Of a stretch of DNA of 27,538 nucleotides, positions 1 through 8,042 are shown in pieces. Source of the stretch: Tychonema litorale BBK16 (GTDB lineage Bacteria > Cyanobacteriota > Cyanobacteriia > Cyanobacteriales > Microcoleaceae); the NCBI RefSeq assembly GCF_021648855.1, contig NZ_JAKJHX010000070.1:1-27538 (forward strand), written 5' to 3'. Position 1 is the stretch's first letter, and each line of letters opens with the position of its first letter. The notes beneath the pieces are model-generated. The model was not told where the DNA came from. It saw nothing but the letters and a program-made list of their open reading frames with translations, and made no database searches. Position numbers and translations under genes: made by a program.

Positions 1-134
1 TTGTAGAGCGCCAAATGCAAGCTCTGAGCGTAATATAGAAGCTTCTGAACTTTCATGTTGGTCATTTCAGCTTCTAGACCATCTTCATAAGCTCTCATAA
101 TGAAGTAGCGAGCAGCATTGAGACAGTCAATCAT
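1..134 (-). CDS. Panacea / SocA-like (DUF4065) protein, N-terminal fragment
   Basis: The first 44 codons of a minus-strand gene start at an ATG (132-134) and run off the left edge. The fragment reads MIDCLNAARYF, then an acidic stretch, then MKVQKLLYYAQSLHLALY. The run of Lys, Leu, Leu, Tyr, Tyr, Ala, Gln followed by a His is the hallmark of the Panacea (formerly DUF4065) domain. That domain occurs in the SocA antitoxin/ClpXP adaptor and in many phage- and toxin-associated proteins. Such proteins often act as antitoxins for an adjacent toxin, but any partner gene lies outside the window. No strong ribosome-binding site is visible. The family call rests on this one motif and the length is unknown. 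Confidence 0.6.
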   Translation of the reverse strand, partial: MIDCLNAARYFIMRAYEDGLEAEMTNMKVQKLLYYAQSLHLALY

Positions 135-396
135 GGCTCAATCCACATTCTTAAATAAAGGTTTTTTCTTTTAACAAATTTGCAAAATGTCAACACATAA
201 CTATTATAGATGAAGCCTGCAAATAGTGCAATAATACTGAAAACGGTGTAATAAACCGCATCAAAAAAACTTAATTAAATAGACATTTGGGAAAAATAAA
301 ATATCCCGCCCCTACTGACAAGAGTAAAGCATTTGGACGCAAAACAACAGCTTTGCAACATAAATTGTCGCCCAAATACTTCACCCAAATGTCACA
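135..396. other. Intergenic gap, AT-rich
   Basis: This gap lies between the start of the Panacea-like gene and the end of the histidine kinase gene, both on the minus strand. It is AT-rich, with short A and T runs. I see no convincing small gene, RNA or clear terminator. The promoter of the Panacea-like gene should lie in the left part. Confidence 0.4.
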
Positions 397-2487
397 TCAC
401 CCATTTCCCGCCGGTATCCGCACAGTAAACACAGACCCTTTCCCTTCCTCACTTTCTACCAAAATCTCCCCGCCCATGATCCGACAGTAATGGCGGCTAA
501 TTGTCAGCCCCAACCCATTGCCACCGTACCGTCGCGTCGCCGAAGAATCAGCTTGCACAAAAGCTTCAAATAACTTGTGCTGCTGTTCTTCCGACATTCC
601 AATTCCAGTATCTTTAACAGATAGACAAATCCAATCTGAGTCTTGAACATTTAGCAGCGGACAAGCGATCGCACCAGAATGAGTTTCACCCGTCGCGATC
701 CTCTTCGAGGGCTTCGCGATCGCATTGTCAACACCCGATCGCCCTAAATTCAATTGGCCACTTCCTGCAATCCGCCTGACACTCAGTTTCACCCTGCCGT
801 TTTTGGTAAACTTAGCAGCATTACTCAGGAGGTGCATCAAAACCTGCCGCAATTTCCCCAAATCTGTGTGCACAATACCCGCAGTTCGATCGCACTCAAC
901 CTCCAAAACATTACCATTTTTCCCTACCAATGGTTTCGCCACACTCGCCACATTTTCCACCAACGATTGGATGTCAAACTCCTCGATTTCCAGTTTCACC
1001 CCCCCCGCTTCAATTTTTGACAAATCGAGGATATCGTTAACTAAGGATAGCAAGTGTGTTCCCGCCTTCTCAATCTTGTCCAAGTCCGGTACAAACTCCT
1101 TGTAGCCTGCATCCCGCGCATCTTCTAAAAGTAGTTGACTGTAGCCGATAATCGCATTTAAAGGTGTCCGCAATTCGTGAGTCATATTTGCTAAAAACTG
1201 GCTTTTAGCAGTGTTAGCGGCGACGGCGACTCCCTTAGCTTGCTCCAATTCTTTTGTATGTCCCGAAACTCGTTCAATTAGGTGATTGAGAGAGACGGCC
1301 AGAGAGCCGATTTCACCTTGGGCGGTGACGGGGACTCGCAAGTCAAAATTAGACTCGGCGGCTACTTGTTCGGCTACCTGAGTGACGCTGATGACTGGTT
1401 TGGCGATCGCCCGACTGGTGTGCCTCGCCAAAATTCCAGCCACTGCTACCGACAGCAGCATACTGATGATAATTATACCTTTTTCGATGCCTTGCGCCTC
1501 CTCCATCACTACACCGCCTTGTCGTTCCTGCTGCTGGGCGATGTCGAGAATTTTGCTCAATTCCTGAAGGTGGCTGTCGAGTTTATTTGCACTTAATCCG
1601 TTTTCGATGGCGAGTCTTTTTCGGACTAATTCTATCTCTTGGGGTGATAATTGCGTTAGCGAAGCCCTCGAAGAGGATCGCTCGATTTGCTGCAAGCTTG
1701 ACTTGAGAGTATCAGCGTAAGAGTCTAAATCTGCTGTGCAATCTTGCAATAAAGCCTTGAGTATTGGAGGTTTTGCTGCTAGCCAAGCGGGTTTGGTGTC
1801 GGTAAATTTTTCTATTTGCGATCGCAGGTTTTTCGCTTTCGCAATATTCCCGACAAACAGTTGTTTTTGCAATTCTAGTTTGGCTGAATTGTCTAAAAAA
1901 GAATTTAGCTGTGCTCCTCGCAAATGTGCAGCCAAGGTTGCATCTTTAAAATTACCTAGCAACTGGGCTTGTAGGTGAGCATCATTGAGTTGTTTTAATC
2001 CTTGTCCTTGGTGCAAATCGGCGATTAGCATTCCACTCATCGAACCGAAAAAACCGATGCCAATTGCTACGAAATACCCGCAACCAATTTTGTGATGAAT
2101 GCCCCAATTGCCAATTTTCGATTGCCAATTTTCGATAGTTTTTGAGCATGACTTTTCTCCGAATTTCTGACTGGGTGTTTTTTGGCGATCGGTTTTTCCA
2201 GTCACGGAATTTTTCGGGAAATCGTGCAGCTCAAATAAAGAAATACTGCGTTTTTCTGGATTGCTGACAACTGACTGATAAACAGATATTTTCTGCTCCT
2301 TTAATGATTGTAAATTCTGTTCAGATTCGCCCTGATCTACATAAAAATTAACTGATTCACTGTGTTGATTTTCTGTTTTTTGTCTTAACTGAATTCTGGA
2401 GTTATGCAACCACTGTATTTTCTTGGAATGTACCACTTTTTTGAATCTCCAAAACGGACATTTCTTTCTATTTCCTAATAGATACAT
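397..2487 (-). CDS. Membrane sensor histidine kinase (HAMP-HisKA-HATPase)
   Basis: Sensor kinase of a two-component system, expected in the inner membrane. Order: a long polar N-terminus (about 1-130), TM1 (about 134-156), an extracytoplasmic helical region (about 157-335), TM2 (about 337-354), HAMP (about 350-410), a short coiled coil, HisKA with H437 inside HELRTPLN, and HATPase_c with N556 in the N-box, G1 (DTGIGM, about 626) and G2 (GNGLGL, about 656). There is no receiver domain and no adjacent response regulator, so the partner is unknown. About 45 extra residues (about 573-617) sit between the N-box and G1; family members usually have a short turn there. The N-terminal 130 residues have no recognisable domain and overlap repetitive DNA, so the true start may be an alternative codon nearer TM1. 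The kinase call is secure; the start is not. Confidence 0.88.
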   Translation of the reverse strand: MYLLGNRKKCPFWRFKKVVHSKKIQWLHNSRIQLRQKTENQHSESVNFYVDQGESEQNLQSLKEQKISVYQSVVSNPEKRSISLFELHDFPKNSVTGKTDRQKTPSQKFGEKSCSKTIENWQSKIGNWGIHHKIGCGYFVAIGIGFFGSMSGMLIADLHQGQGLKQLNDAHLQAQLLGNFKDATLAAHLRGAQLNSFLDNSAKLELQKQLFVGNIAKAKNLRSQIEKFTDTKPAWLAAKPPILKALLQDCTADLDSYADTLKSSLQQIERSSSRASLTQLSPQEIELVRKRLAIENGLSANKLDSHLQELSKILDIAQQQERQGGVVMEEAQGIEKGIIIISMLLSVAVAGILARHTSRAIAKPVISVTQVAEQVAAESNFDLRVPVTAQGEIGSLAVSLNHLIERVSGHTKELEQAKGVAVAANTAKSQFLANMTHELRTPLNAIIGYSQLLLEDARDAGYKEFVPDLDKIEKAGTHLLSLVNDILDLSKIEAGGVKLEIEEFDIQSLVENVASVAKPLVGKNGNVLEVECDRTAGIVHTDLGKLRQVLMHLLSNAAKFTKNGRVKLSVRRIAGSGQLNLGRSGVDNAIAKPSKRIATGETHSGAIACPLLNVQDSDWICLSVKDTGIGMSEEQQHKLFEAFVQADSSATRRYGGNGLGLTISRHYCRIMGGEILVESEEGKGSVFTVRIPAGNG
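695..717. repeat. Small dispersed repeat inside the kinase gene, copy 1
   Basis: This 23-bp unit runs from GCGATCC through CTTCGAGG to GCTTCGC and is followed at once by a HIP1 core (716-723). It encodes part of the extra loop in the HATPase domain (residues about 590-598). It is the exact reverse complement of the unit at 1659-1681. Confidence 0.8.
1659..1681. repeat. Small dispersed repeat inside the kinase gene, copy 2 (inverted)
   Basis: Exact 23-bp inverted copy of 695-717. Here it encodes a Ser/Arg-rich turn (about residues 269-277) in the sensing region. HIP1-linked small repeats of this kind are common in filamentous cyanobacteria. Two inverted copies about 0.94 kb apart in one gene could mediate inversion of the intervening segment. 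Confidence 0.8.
2107..2134. repeat. 14-bp tandem duplication in the kinase 5' region
   Basis: The unit ATTGCCAATTTTCG occurs twice head to tail, just before the first transmembrane segment on the minus strand. Because 14 is not a multiple of three, a gain or loss of one unit would shift the reading frame. This bears on whether the long N-terminus is real. Confidence 0.75.
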
Positions 2488-2915
2488 CCGAAAAAGAATC
2501 TGAGATCTTTGTTGTATAACAACAGAAGCTTGAATTCTGTGGATGCCTAATAGATAATTAGATATTTTATGACTGTTGACAAATGCTTTTTCAACTCGGA
2601 AAATTCCTTTTCAGGCAAAAAGAGACAAAAACTTGATGCCGGCAGTATGTTTACTTCCATAAAACAGTACAAGCAGAGACTTCTGCCTTTTTGCTTTTGC
2701 TTGAAGAGTGACCCAAAGCTGATGTTGTCTTTTCGACAATGCACCCGATCCCTCAGCTTTGGAATTTCACTACCAGCGCGATCGCGATGCTGGAAATTTT
2801 TTGTTTCAGCAGCCCATGACTTGATATTACCTGATATTACAAATATAGCAGGCGATCGACTTCAGAGGCAAGCATTCCATATCACAAACCCTAGTAATAT
2901 TAAGGCAATCAGGTC
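2488..2915. other. 428-bp intergenic gap without a supported gene
   Basis: The gap contains one overlapping HIP1-type site (around 2778-2792) and a short direct repeat TGATATTACC/TGATATTAC (around 2822-2840). A plus-strand frame from 2569 runs into the 3' end of the next gene, but its product is Ser/Phe/Lys-rich with no domain or ribosome-binding site. I regard it as non-coding. No terminator hairpin stands out. Confidence 0.4.
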
Positions 2916-4085
2916 TCAGTGGAAATACGGACTATGTTTCAATGTTTTAGCTAAAGTGTTGTCATTGTCGCGCAAAGCTTCATAAAAAAATAAAACTTCT
3001 CCGTGAATACCGCAAGAACGGTTGTAAGTAATCACCTGTAACAATAGTTCTGGAGTCATAGAATAAGGAGTACCTCGATTCGCCAACAGAATACCGGGCG
3101 AGACACACTGTAATTGTGCGCTGCTAAACTGTTGTCTAACGAGTCGATCGATCAATTGCTGATAACTGTTAAAATCACGGCGGTAGAATTGCGGATGAAT
3201 CATATCCACCAACTTTCTGTCAACCCAAGCTTGAGAATCTTGCAAATATTCCACAAGTCCCCATTCATAAGGACTTGGCGACATCGACAGCAATAAATCG
3301 GGATTAATCGCTTTCAATTCTCGGTACAATCGAGCCACAAAATCAGTAATTATATCAGCGCGCCAATGCAGCCAATGTTGCTCTCTAGGATTGGCTGGCG
3401 GTTCTCTCCCACACTGTTGGCGATAGTTTTCGACAGTTTTGGTATCATAACCACCTTCGCATGGCAACGCAATGCGATCGTCTCCTTGAATACCATTGAC
3501 TGGATAATTTTTTGCAACTTCCAGCATCAAACTTAGCAAAAAGTCTTGCACTTCTGAGTCAAGAGAGTTCATCCACTCGAAATTATTCTTTTTCAGCAAA
3601 TTTCCAGTGCGATCGCGCGCCGCCCATTCTGGCTTTTTCGCCAGCAAATGACCACCGTTGAGATTGTAAGAACTCACAAAACCATATTCAAACCAAGGAA
3701 TAACTTTTAAACCAACTCTATTTGCTTCAACAATTAACTCTCCTAAAGGGTCGCGCCCTTGATACCGCGAGTCAATTTCCACCCCAAATTGTTCGCGCAT
3801 AATTTGAGAAGGATAAGCCGTAAAACCTCGGTTCCAAACTACAGGAAATACTGTATTAAATCCCGTATCAGCGAGGAAATCCATCGCTTCGGCAATTCGT
3901 TGTTTTGAGGTGAGAACTTTGCAGTCTGTGCTTGGTATCCAGACACCGCGCATTCCAGTGTTACCGGGTGCAAATGACTTGGGAAGTGTTACTTGATTTT
4001 TCGCGTCTACTGGAGCCGTAAACTGCTGTTTTAATAAAGATTTGAAACTGTGAATAGCTGATTTAAATGGATCTAAAAATGCCAT
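2916..4085 (-). CDS. GHL10-type glycosyl hydrolase-like protein
   Basis: A 389-residue (beta/alpha)8-type protein of the glycosyl-hydrolase-like 10 group (PF02638, 'family 10 glycosylhydrolase'). Seen in sequence: the opening strand GMRGVWI, then a helix and FNTVFPVVWNRG, then VIPWFEYGF, NGIQGDDRIALP, LLLSMSPSPYEWGL and VDMIHPQFYRRD. These match the usual strand and loop order of the family, including the conserved DD in the strand-4 loop. Members are predicted glycan-active enzymes of poorly defined substrate, often linked to cell-wall or exopolysaccharide glycans. No signal peptide is visible, whereas many relatives are exported. The start is ATG without a clear Shine-Dalgarno. Family call good, function open. 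Confidence 0.8.
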   Translation of the reverse strand: MAFLDPFKSAIHSFKSLLKQQFTAPVDAKNQVTLPKSFAPGNTGMRGVWIPSTDCKVLTSKQRIAEAMDFLADTGFNTVFPVVWNRGFTAYPSQIMREQFGVEIDSRYQGRDPLGELIVEANRVGLKVIPWFEYGFVSSYNLNGGHLLAKKPEWAARDRTGNLLKKNNFEWMNSLDSEVQDFLLSLMLEVAKNYPVNGIQGDDRIALPCEGGYDTKTVENYRQQCGREPPANPREQHWLHWRADIITDFVARLYRELKAINPDLLLSMSPSPYEWGLVEYLQDSQAWVDRKLVDMIHPQFYRRDFNSYQQLIDRLVRQQFSSAQLQCVSPGILLANRGTPYSMTPELLLQVITYNRSCGIHGEVLFFYEALRDNDNTLAKTLKHSPYFH

Positions 4086-4137
4086 TTAGTCTTAATAATT
4101 GGTTATTAGTTATTGGTTATTTGTTAAATGATATAGA

Positions 4138-4186
4138 GGAGACGGCAATGCCGTGTCCCTACCGAAAATAATCTTGTAGGGACACT
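4138..4186. repeat. Palindromic dispersed repeat, interrupted copy
   Basis: The left arm (4138-4162, GGAGACGGCAATGCCGTGTC...) is followed by a spacer and only the first part of the expected right arm (GTAGGGACAC, 4177-4186). A more complete copy of the same element is at 9422-9524. Here the right arm is cut short where the 230-bp element at 4180-4409 begins. Confidence 0.7.
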
Positions 4187-4409
4187 CCAAGAGCCCATTA
4201 GTGTCAACTTAAGACTGAAACCCTTGGTATTTCTCGCTTTTACCTAAGTCTAGATCCCCCTAAATCCCCCTTAAGAAGGGGGACTTTGAAAAGACTCCTG
4301 TCCCCCCCTTCTTAAGGGGGGCTAGGGGGGATCTAGATTTAATAGTCTTGCTAGCAATCTGTGACAGGGTTTGACCTTAAGTTGACACTAATGGACTCTT
4401 GGAGTGTCC
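4180..4409. mobile_element. 230-bp MITE-like element with nested palindrome
   Basis: The ends form a terminal inverted repeat: left from 4180 (GGACACTCCAAGAG...) and right reading inward from 4409. They match over about 34 nt with one mismatch, then more loosely for another 10. The centre (about 4247-4340) is a second long inverted repeat centred on CCCCCTTAAGAAGGGGG-type arms, a motif widespread in cyanobacterial intergenic DNA. There is no coding capacity. Both ends abut a TA-containing flank (TAG on the left, CTAA on the right), which would suit a TA-targeting transposase, but a clean target duplication is not proven. It lies 12 bp beyond the metK stop codon and could fold to act as a 3' terminator or stabiliser for metK. 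Confidence 0.75.
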
Positions 4410-4421
4410 TAATTTCGGCTA

Positions 4422-5684
4422 CTATCTCGCCACGGCTGACAACTGCTGAGTCAAAGCTGCTTTCAACAGTTCGACCTTATCAGTTTGCTCCCAAGGCAAC
4501 TCTAAATCAGTGCGTCCAAAGTGACCGTAAGCTGCCACATCTTGATAGAAACGGCCGCCCCTTTCCGCAGGCAAATTCTGCAAGTTAAATGCTTGAATAA
4601 TCCCCGCTGGACGCAGTTCAAACAACTGCTTCACAACTTCCAAAAGGCGATCGTCATCAACTTTTCCAGTGCCAAAAGTTTCGATCATCATGCTAACTGG
4701 CCGCGCAACCCCGATCGCATAACTCAACTGCACTTCACACTTTTCGGCCAAACCAGCAGCCACGATATTTTTAGCAACGTAGCGACAAGCATAAGCCGCA
4801 CTGCGGTCTACCTTCGTGGGGTCTTTTCCAGAAAAAGCACCACCACCGTGACGGGAATAACCGCCGTAGGTATCCACAATAATTTTGCGCCCCGTCAAAC
4901 CCGAATCCCCTTGAGGCCCACCTACCACAAATTTGCCTGTGGGGTTGACAAGGAAGCGAGTTTCTGCATCGGGTTTGATCGCAATATCAGCAAACACGGG
5001 TTCGACGACAGTAGCCCAAAGGTCTGCTTTAATCTTGGCTTGAACTGCGGCAGTTTCAGTAATGTCGCCGATCGCCTCAGTGTGCTGCGTAGAGATTAAT
5101 ATGGTATCAATACCAACAGGTTTGCCATCTTCGTAAGTGACGGTAACTTGGCTTTTGCCATCGGGACGTAGATAAGGCAATTGACCAGTTTTGCGAACTA
5201 CCGCCAATTGGCGACAAATCCGGTGCGCTAAACTAATCGGGAGTGGCATCAATTCCGGCGTTTCGTTGCAAGCAAAGCCGAACATCAAGCCTTGATCGCC
5301 AGCTCCAATAGCGTCCAATTCCTCTTCACTAGATTGTTCCCGACTCTCGTGGGCTGTATTCACCCCTTGAGCGATATCAGGAGACTGAGTGTCTAGAGCC
5401 ACCAACACCGAGCAGCTATTGGCAGAAAAGCCGTTATCAGCGTGGACGTAGCCAATATCGGCTATTTTTTTCCGCGCTAGTTCTATGTAATTTACCTGAG
5501 CTTTAGTGGTAATTTCTCCCGTCAGCAGCATCAAGCCCGTGTTGACAACAACTTCGGCGGCGACACGACTTTTAGGGTCTTCGGTCAGTAAGGCATCTAA
5601 GATCGTATCTGAGATTTGATCGCAGATTTTGTCGGGATGGCCTTCGGTAACAGATTCAGAAGTGAACAGGTAGCGGCGTGACAA
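4422..5684 (-). CDS. metK: S-adenosylmethionine synthetase
   Basis: Methionine adenosyltransferase: makes S-adenosylmethionine from methionine and ATP in the cytosol, supplying methylation, polyamine and cofactor synthesis. At 420 residues it is full length. Diagnostic segments are present in order: [12 protein letters not shown] near the N-terminus, the central [12 protein letters not shown] loop, [24 protein letters not shown], and [20 protein letters not shown]. The start codon is TTG (5682-5684). An AAGGAG box sits about nine bases upstream on the minus strand, and translation gives the typical cyanobacterial N-terminus [12 protein letters not shown], so the TTG is well supported. It is transcribed alone and divergently from the AAA/GGDEF gene. 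No SAM riboswitch was recognised in its leader. Confidence 0.97.
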   Translation of the reverse strand: MSRRYLFTSESVTEGHPDKICDQISDTILDALLTEDPKSRVAAEVVVNTGLMLLTGEITTKAQVNYIELARKKIADIGYVHADNGFSANSCSVLVALDTQSPDIAQGVNTAHESREQSSEEELDAIGAGDQGLMFGFACNETPELMPLPISLAHRICRQLAVVRKTGQLPYLRPDGKSQVTVTYEDGKPVGIDTILISTQHTEAIGDITETAAVQAKIKADLWATVVEPVFADIAIKPDAETRFLVNPTGKFVVGGPQGDSGLTGRKIIVDTYGGYSRHGGGAFSGKDPTKVDRSAAYACRYVAKNIVAAGLAEKCEVQLSYAIGVARPVSMMIETFGTGKVDDDRLLEVVKQLFELRPAGIIQAFNLQNLPAERGGRFYQDVAAYGHFGRTDLELPWEQTDKVELLKAALTQQLSAVAR

Positions 5685-5849
5685 TGATTATTTCTCCTTG
5701 TGATGGGGGTTTGCGCCAGAGCAACATTGGCGACAGTTGACTGATTTTCGAGGTAGAGGCGCAAAATCATCGCGTCTCATCGATCGCCGAAAAATGTGTG
5801 TCAGTCTAGTCTAACTGAAGCAGGGTTTGCTTTGGCGTAAAGTCACCCC

Positions 5850-5858
5850 ACTATAGCA
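5850..5858 (-). promoter_or_regulatory. metK: Possible extended -10 promoter element for metK
   Basis: Read on the minus strand this is TGCTATAGT, a good match to an extended -10 (TG-N-TATAAT-like), about 165 nt upstream of the metK start codon. I see no good -35 element at the usual distance. It would imply a leader of roughly 150-160 nt. This is a pattern match only. Confidence 0.25.
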
Positions 5859-6023
5859 AATTCGCAGTCCCACCCCGATCGATAAATCGAATTCTTTAAA
5901 GATTTGTCTTCAAATATCTCTTATATTTTGGAAGATAGCCCCATTATCCGAGCCTCCGTGCTCGTTTTGATTGGTGGCGATCGCATCTAACGATTCATCA
6001 GGGCATTGTATCGCAGAACAACT

Positions 6024-7742
6024 ATGGCAGGAATCCCAAAATCAACAAAAATCATCCAAACGGTTGCAGACTTAGAATTTCCCGGCGGCCCCATACCGCT
6101 TGACTCTCAATTTTATATCGATCGAGTCCCAGCCGAAACACGAGCTTGTGCAGAAATCGGCAAACCCGGAAGCCTAGTTCGGATTAAAGCCCCCAGAAAA
6201 ATGGGCAAAAGTTCTCTGATGCTACGAATAATTCAAGGGGCGGTAGCGCGGGGATACCGCACTGTCACCATAGATTTTCAGCAAGCCGACGAATCAATTT
6301 TTGCTAGCTTAGATAAATTTTTGCGGTGGCTTTGTGTCAATGCAGCGAGACAACTCAAACTCGAACCAAACTTAGATGATTTTTGGGATGAAGATATGGG
6401 TAGTAAAGTAAGCTGTTCTATTTATTTTGAAAACTATTTGCTCGAAAAAATTGACAGTCCCATTGTCTTGGTATTAAACGAAGTAAATCGAGTTTTTGAA
6501 CGGACAAATATTGCTCAAGAATTCTTGCCATTGCTGCGTTATTGGTACGAACAAGCCAGACAAATTGAAACTTGGCAAAAACTTCGCTTAGTCGTGGTTC
6601 ACTCAACAGAAATTTATGTTGCTTTGAGCGTCAATCAATCTCCTTTCAATGTAGGATTGCCAATTAAATTGTGGGAATTCACAGTCGAGCAAGTCCAAGA
6701 ATTAGCGCGACGATATGGACTGGAATGGAGTAACAGCAATCCTATTCAGCAATTAATGAAAATGGTAGGAGGACATCCTTATTTAGTACATTTAGCTCTT
6801 TATAATCTGGTTAATTCCTTACAGAATAGTCTCCTGCACTCGAAAGAAGAAGCAGGAAATTATATGGCGCAAACAGAATTAGAGCAACTGTTGAAAATGG
6901 CTCCTACTCAAACCGGAATTTATAGCGAATATCTGCAAAGTCAGTCGATATTTCTACAAAAAGACCCCGCACTAGCAGAAGCTTTTCAACAGGTGATAAA
7001 TGCTGAAAATAGTGTTCATTTAGAACCTTTAATCGCCTATCAGTTAGACAGTATGGGATTAGTGAAATTAGAGGGAAATAATTGTCGAGTGTCTTGCGAA
7101 TTATATCGGTTGTATTTTCAAGAACAAAATCTGTTTGAGGATAAGTTACCAATTGTTTGTCTGGAGGATTTACAGCAAGAAAATGAAAGACTACAAGCTT
7201 TGGTGAATGTGGACGAACTTACTCAAATTGGCAATAGACGGCATTTTGATAGTTGTTTGCGGGCGGAATGGAAACATATGACTCGCGATGGTACTCCGAT
7301 ATCTTTAATTTTGTGCGATATTGACTATTTTAAAGTTTACAATGATACCTATGGACATCAAGCTGGGGATACTTGTTTGCGATCGGTAGCTCAGGCAATT
7401 GCTCGATCGCTGAAGCTTCCGGCTGATGTGGCGGCTCGTTACGGTGGCGAGGAATTTGCGGTGATTTTGCCTAGCACTGATGCGTCCGCTGCTCTGATTG
7501 TCGCTGAAATAATTAGAGCAAATATTAAAGCTTTGAATCAGGTTTTTAACCATTCAAAAGTTGCAAATGTGCCAAATCCTGTGGTAACAATTAGTTTGGG
7601 AATTGCCAGCGTTGTTCCGGGGCCGGAGAATGATATATCAACGTTGGTATTGGCGGCTGATGAGGCTTTGTATGATTCAAAAAGAGATGGGCGCGATCGG
7701 GCTACTCTTAGTACGCTTTTGAATTTTAGATTTGCATCATAA
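6024..7742 (+). CDS. AAA-like ATPase domain fused to GGDEF diguanylate cyclase
   Basis: A 572-residue two-domain signalling protein. Residues about 10-350 match the cyanobacterial AAA-like (AAA_35) module: P-loop-like KAPRKMGKSSLM (55-66), then LVVVHSTEIYVALSVNQSPFN and GGHPYLVHLALY. A short coiled coil (LEDLQQENERLQALV) leads to a GGDEF domain with DELTQIGNRRHFD and an active-site GGEEF (474-478), so it should make cyclic di-GMP. Two deviations: the Walker B position reads LVLNEVN where this family normally has DE (Asn151 for the Mg-binding Asp), and the inhibitory I-site RxxD is replaced by LPAD. The first domain may therefore sense nucleotide rather than hydrolyse it, and the cyclase may lack product inhibition. 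The ATG at 6024 is preferred to an in-frame TTG at 6006. No clear ribosome-binding site is seen. Confidence 0.87.
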   Translation: MAGIPKSTKIIQTVADLEFPGGPIPLDSQFYIDRVPAETRACAEIGKPGSLVRIKAPRKMGKSSLMLRIIQGAVARGYRTVTIDFQQADESIFASLDKFLRWLCVNAARQLKLEPNLDDFWDEDMGSKVSCSIYFENYLLEKIDSPIVLVLNEVNRVFERTNIAQEFLPLLRYWYEQARQIETWQKLRLVVVHSTEIYVALSVNQSPFNVGLPIKLWEFTVEQVQELARRYGLEWSNSNPIQQLMKMVGGHPYLVHLALYNLVNSLQNSLLHSKEEAGNYMAQTELEQLLKMAPTQTGIYSEYLQSQSIFLQKDPALAEAFQQVINAENSVHLEPLIAYQLDSMGLVKLEGNNCRVSCELYRLYFQEQNLFEDKLPIVCLEDLQQENERLQALVNVDELTQIGNRRHFDSCLRAEWKHMTRDGTPISLILCDIDYFKVYNDTYGHQAGDTCLRSVAQAIARSLKLPADVAARYGGEEFAVILPSTDASAALIVAEIIRANIKALNQVFNHSKVANVPNPVVTISLGIASVVPGPENDISTLVLAADEALYDSKRDGRDRATLSTLLNFRFAS

Positions 7743-7780
7743 TCTTAGGATAACCCGGCGGTTGAAACCTACACAAACGA

Positions 7781-7798
7781 AGTCTGCCTCCGCAGACT
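7781..7798. repeat. Short hairpin repeat downstream of the AAA/GGDEF gene
   Basis: AGTCTGC-CTCC-GCAGACT forms a 7-bp stem with a 4-nt loop, 39 bases after the stop codon. It resembles the tail of a common cyanobacterial intergenic repeat (GTTGAAACC...ACGAAGTC...). No T-run follows, so a simple intrinsic terminator is doubtful. Confidence 0.45.
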
Positions 7799-7882
7799 AA
7801 GAGAATCGATCGCGTATCTAGAAAAAATCATACAATCAATCCATACGGTTTACGCACGGGGCTTTAGACCCAGTTTCTTGGT

Positions 7883-7903
7883 AAAAACCCGGTTTCTTTG
7901 GCG
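7883..7903. repeat. Dispersed 21-nt repeat, copy 1
   Basis: A stretch beginning AAAAACCCGGTTTC and ending TTTGGCG recurs identically at 23664-23684 in the icfG-like cluster. It is part of a family of CCGGTTTC-containing intergenic repeats. Confidence 0.6.
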
Positions 7904-7958
7904 AAGTGCGTAATTCCTGCCAAAAGTTTGATAAATTTGTCGAAGCCGCAACTGCGGA

Positions 7959-7990
7959 ATGTCAAGTTTTGAAGCAAAAAAACTTGACAT
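7959..7990. promoter_or_regulatory. Perfect 12-bp inverted repeat, possible AbiEi operator
   Basis: ATGTCAAGTTTT and its exact reverse complement are separated by 8 nt. The palindrome lies just upstream of the preferred antitoxin start (8043). AbiEi antitoxins are known to repress their own operon by binding inverted repeats upstream, so this is a plausible operator. If translation instead began at the ATG at 7959, the palindrome would be within the coding region. Confidence 0.45.
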
Positions 7991-8042
7991 CCTACCCAGC
8001 GCCAACAACAATGAGAGTGAGGCTAAATATTGGACTCAAGCC

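Noticed and set aside
2569..2985. Plus-strand open frame of 138 codons in the gap and over the GHL10 3' end
   Set aside because: No domain, no ribosome-binding site, Ser/Phe/Lys-rich random-looking composition, and its end overlaps the clearly coding opposite strand.
4180..4409. Small non-coding RNA gene in the palindrome after metK
   Set aside because: Terminal inverted repeats and nesting in another repeat are better explained by a mobile element; no promoter was seen.
4521..5099. Plus-strand open frame of 192 codons antisense to metK
   Set aside because: It lies wholly opposite highly conserved metK codons and its product resembles no known protein; an antisense shadow.
5685..6023. SAM riboswitch in the metK leader
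   Set aside because: I could not find the conserved core or stem pattern of SAM-I, SAM-II/V or SAM-IV types by eye; a covariance-model search would decide.
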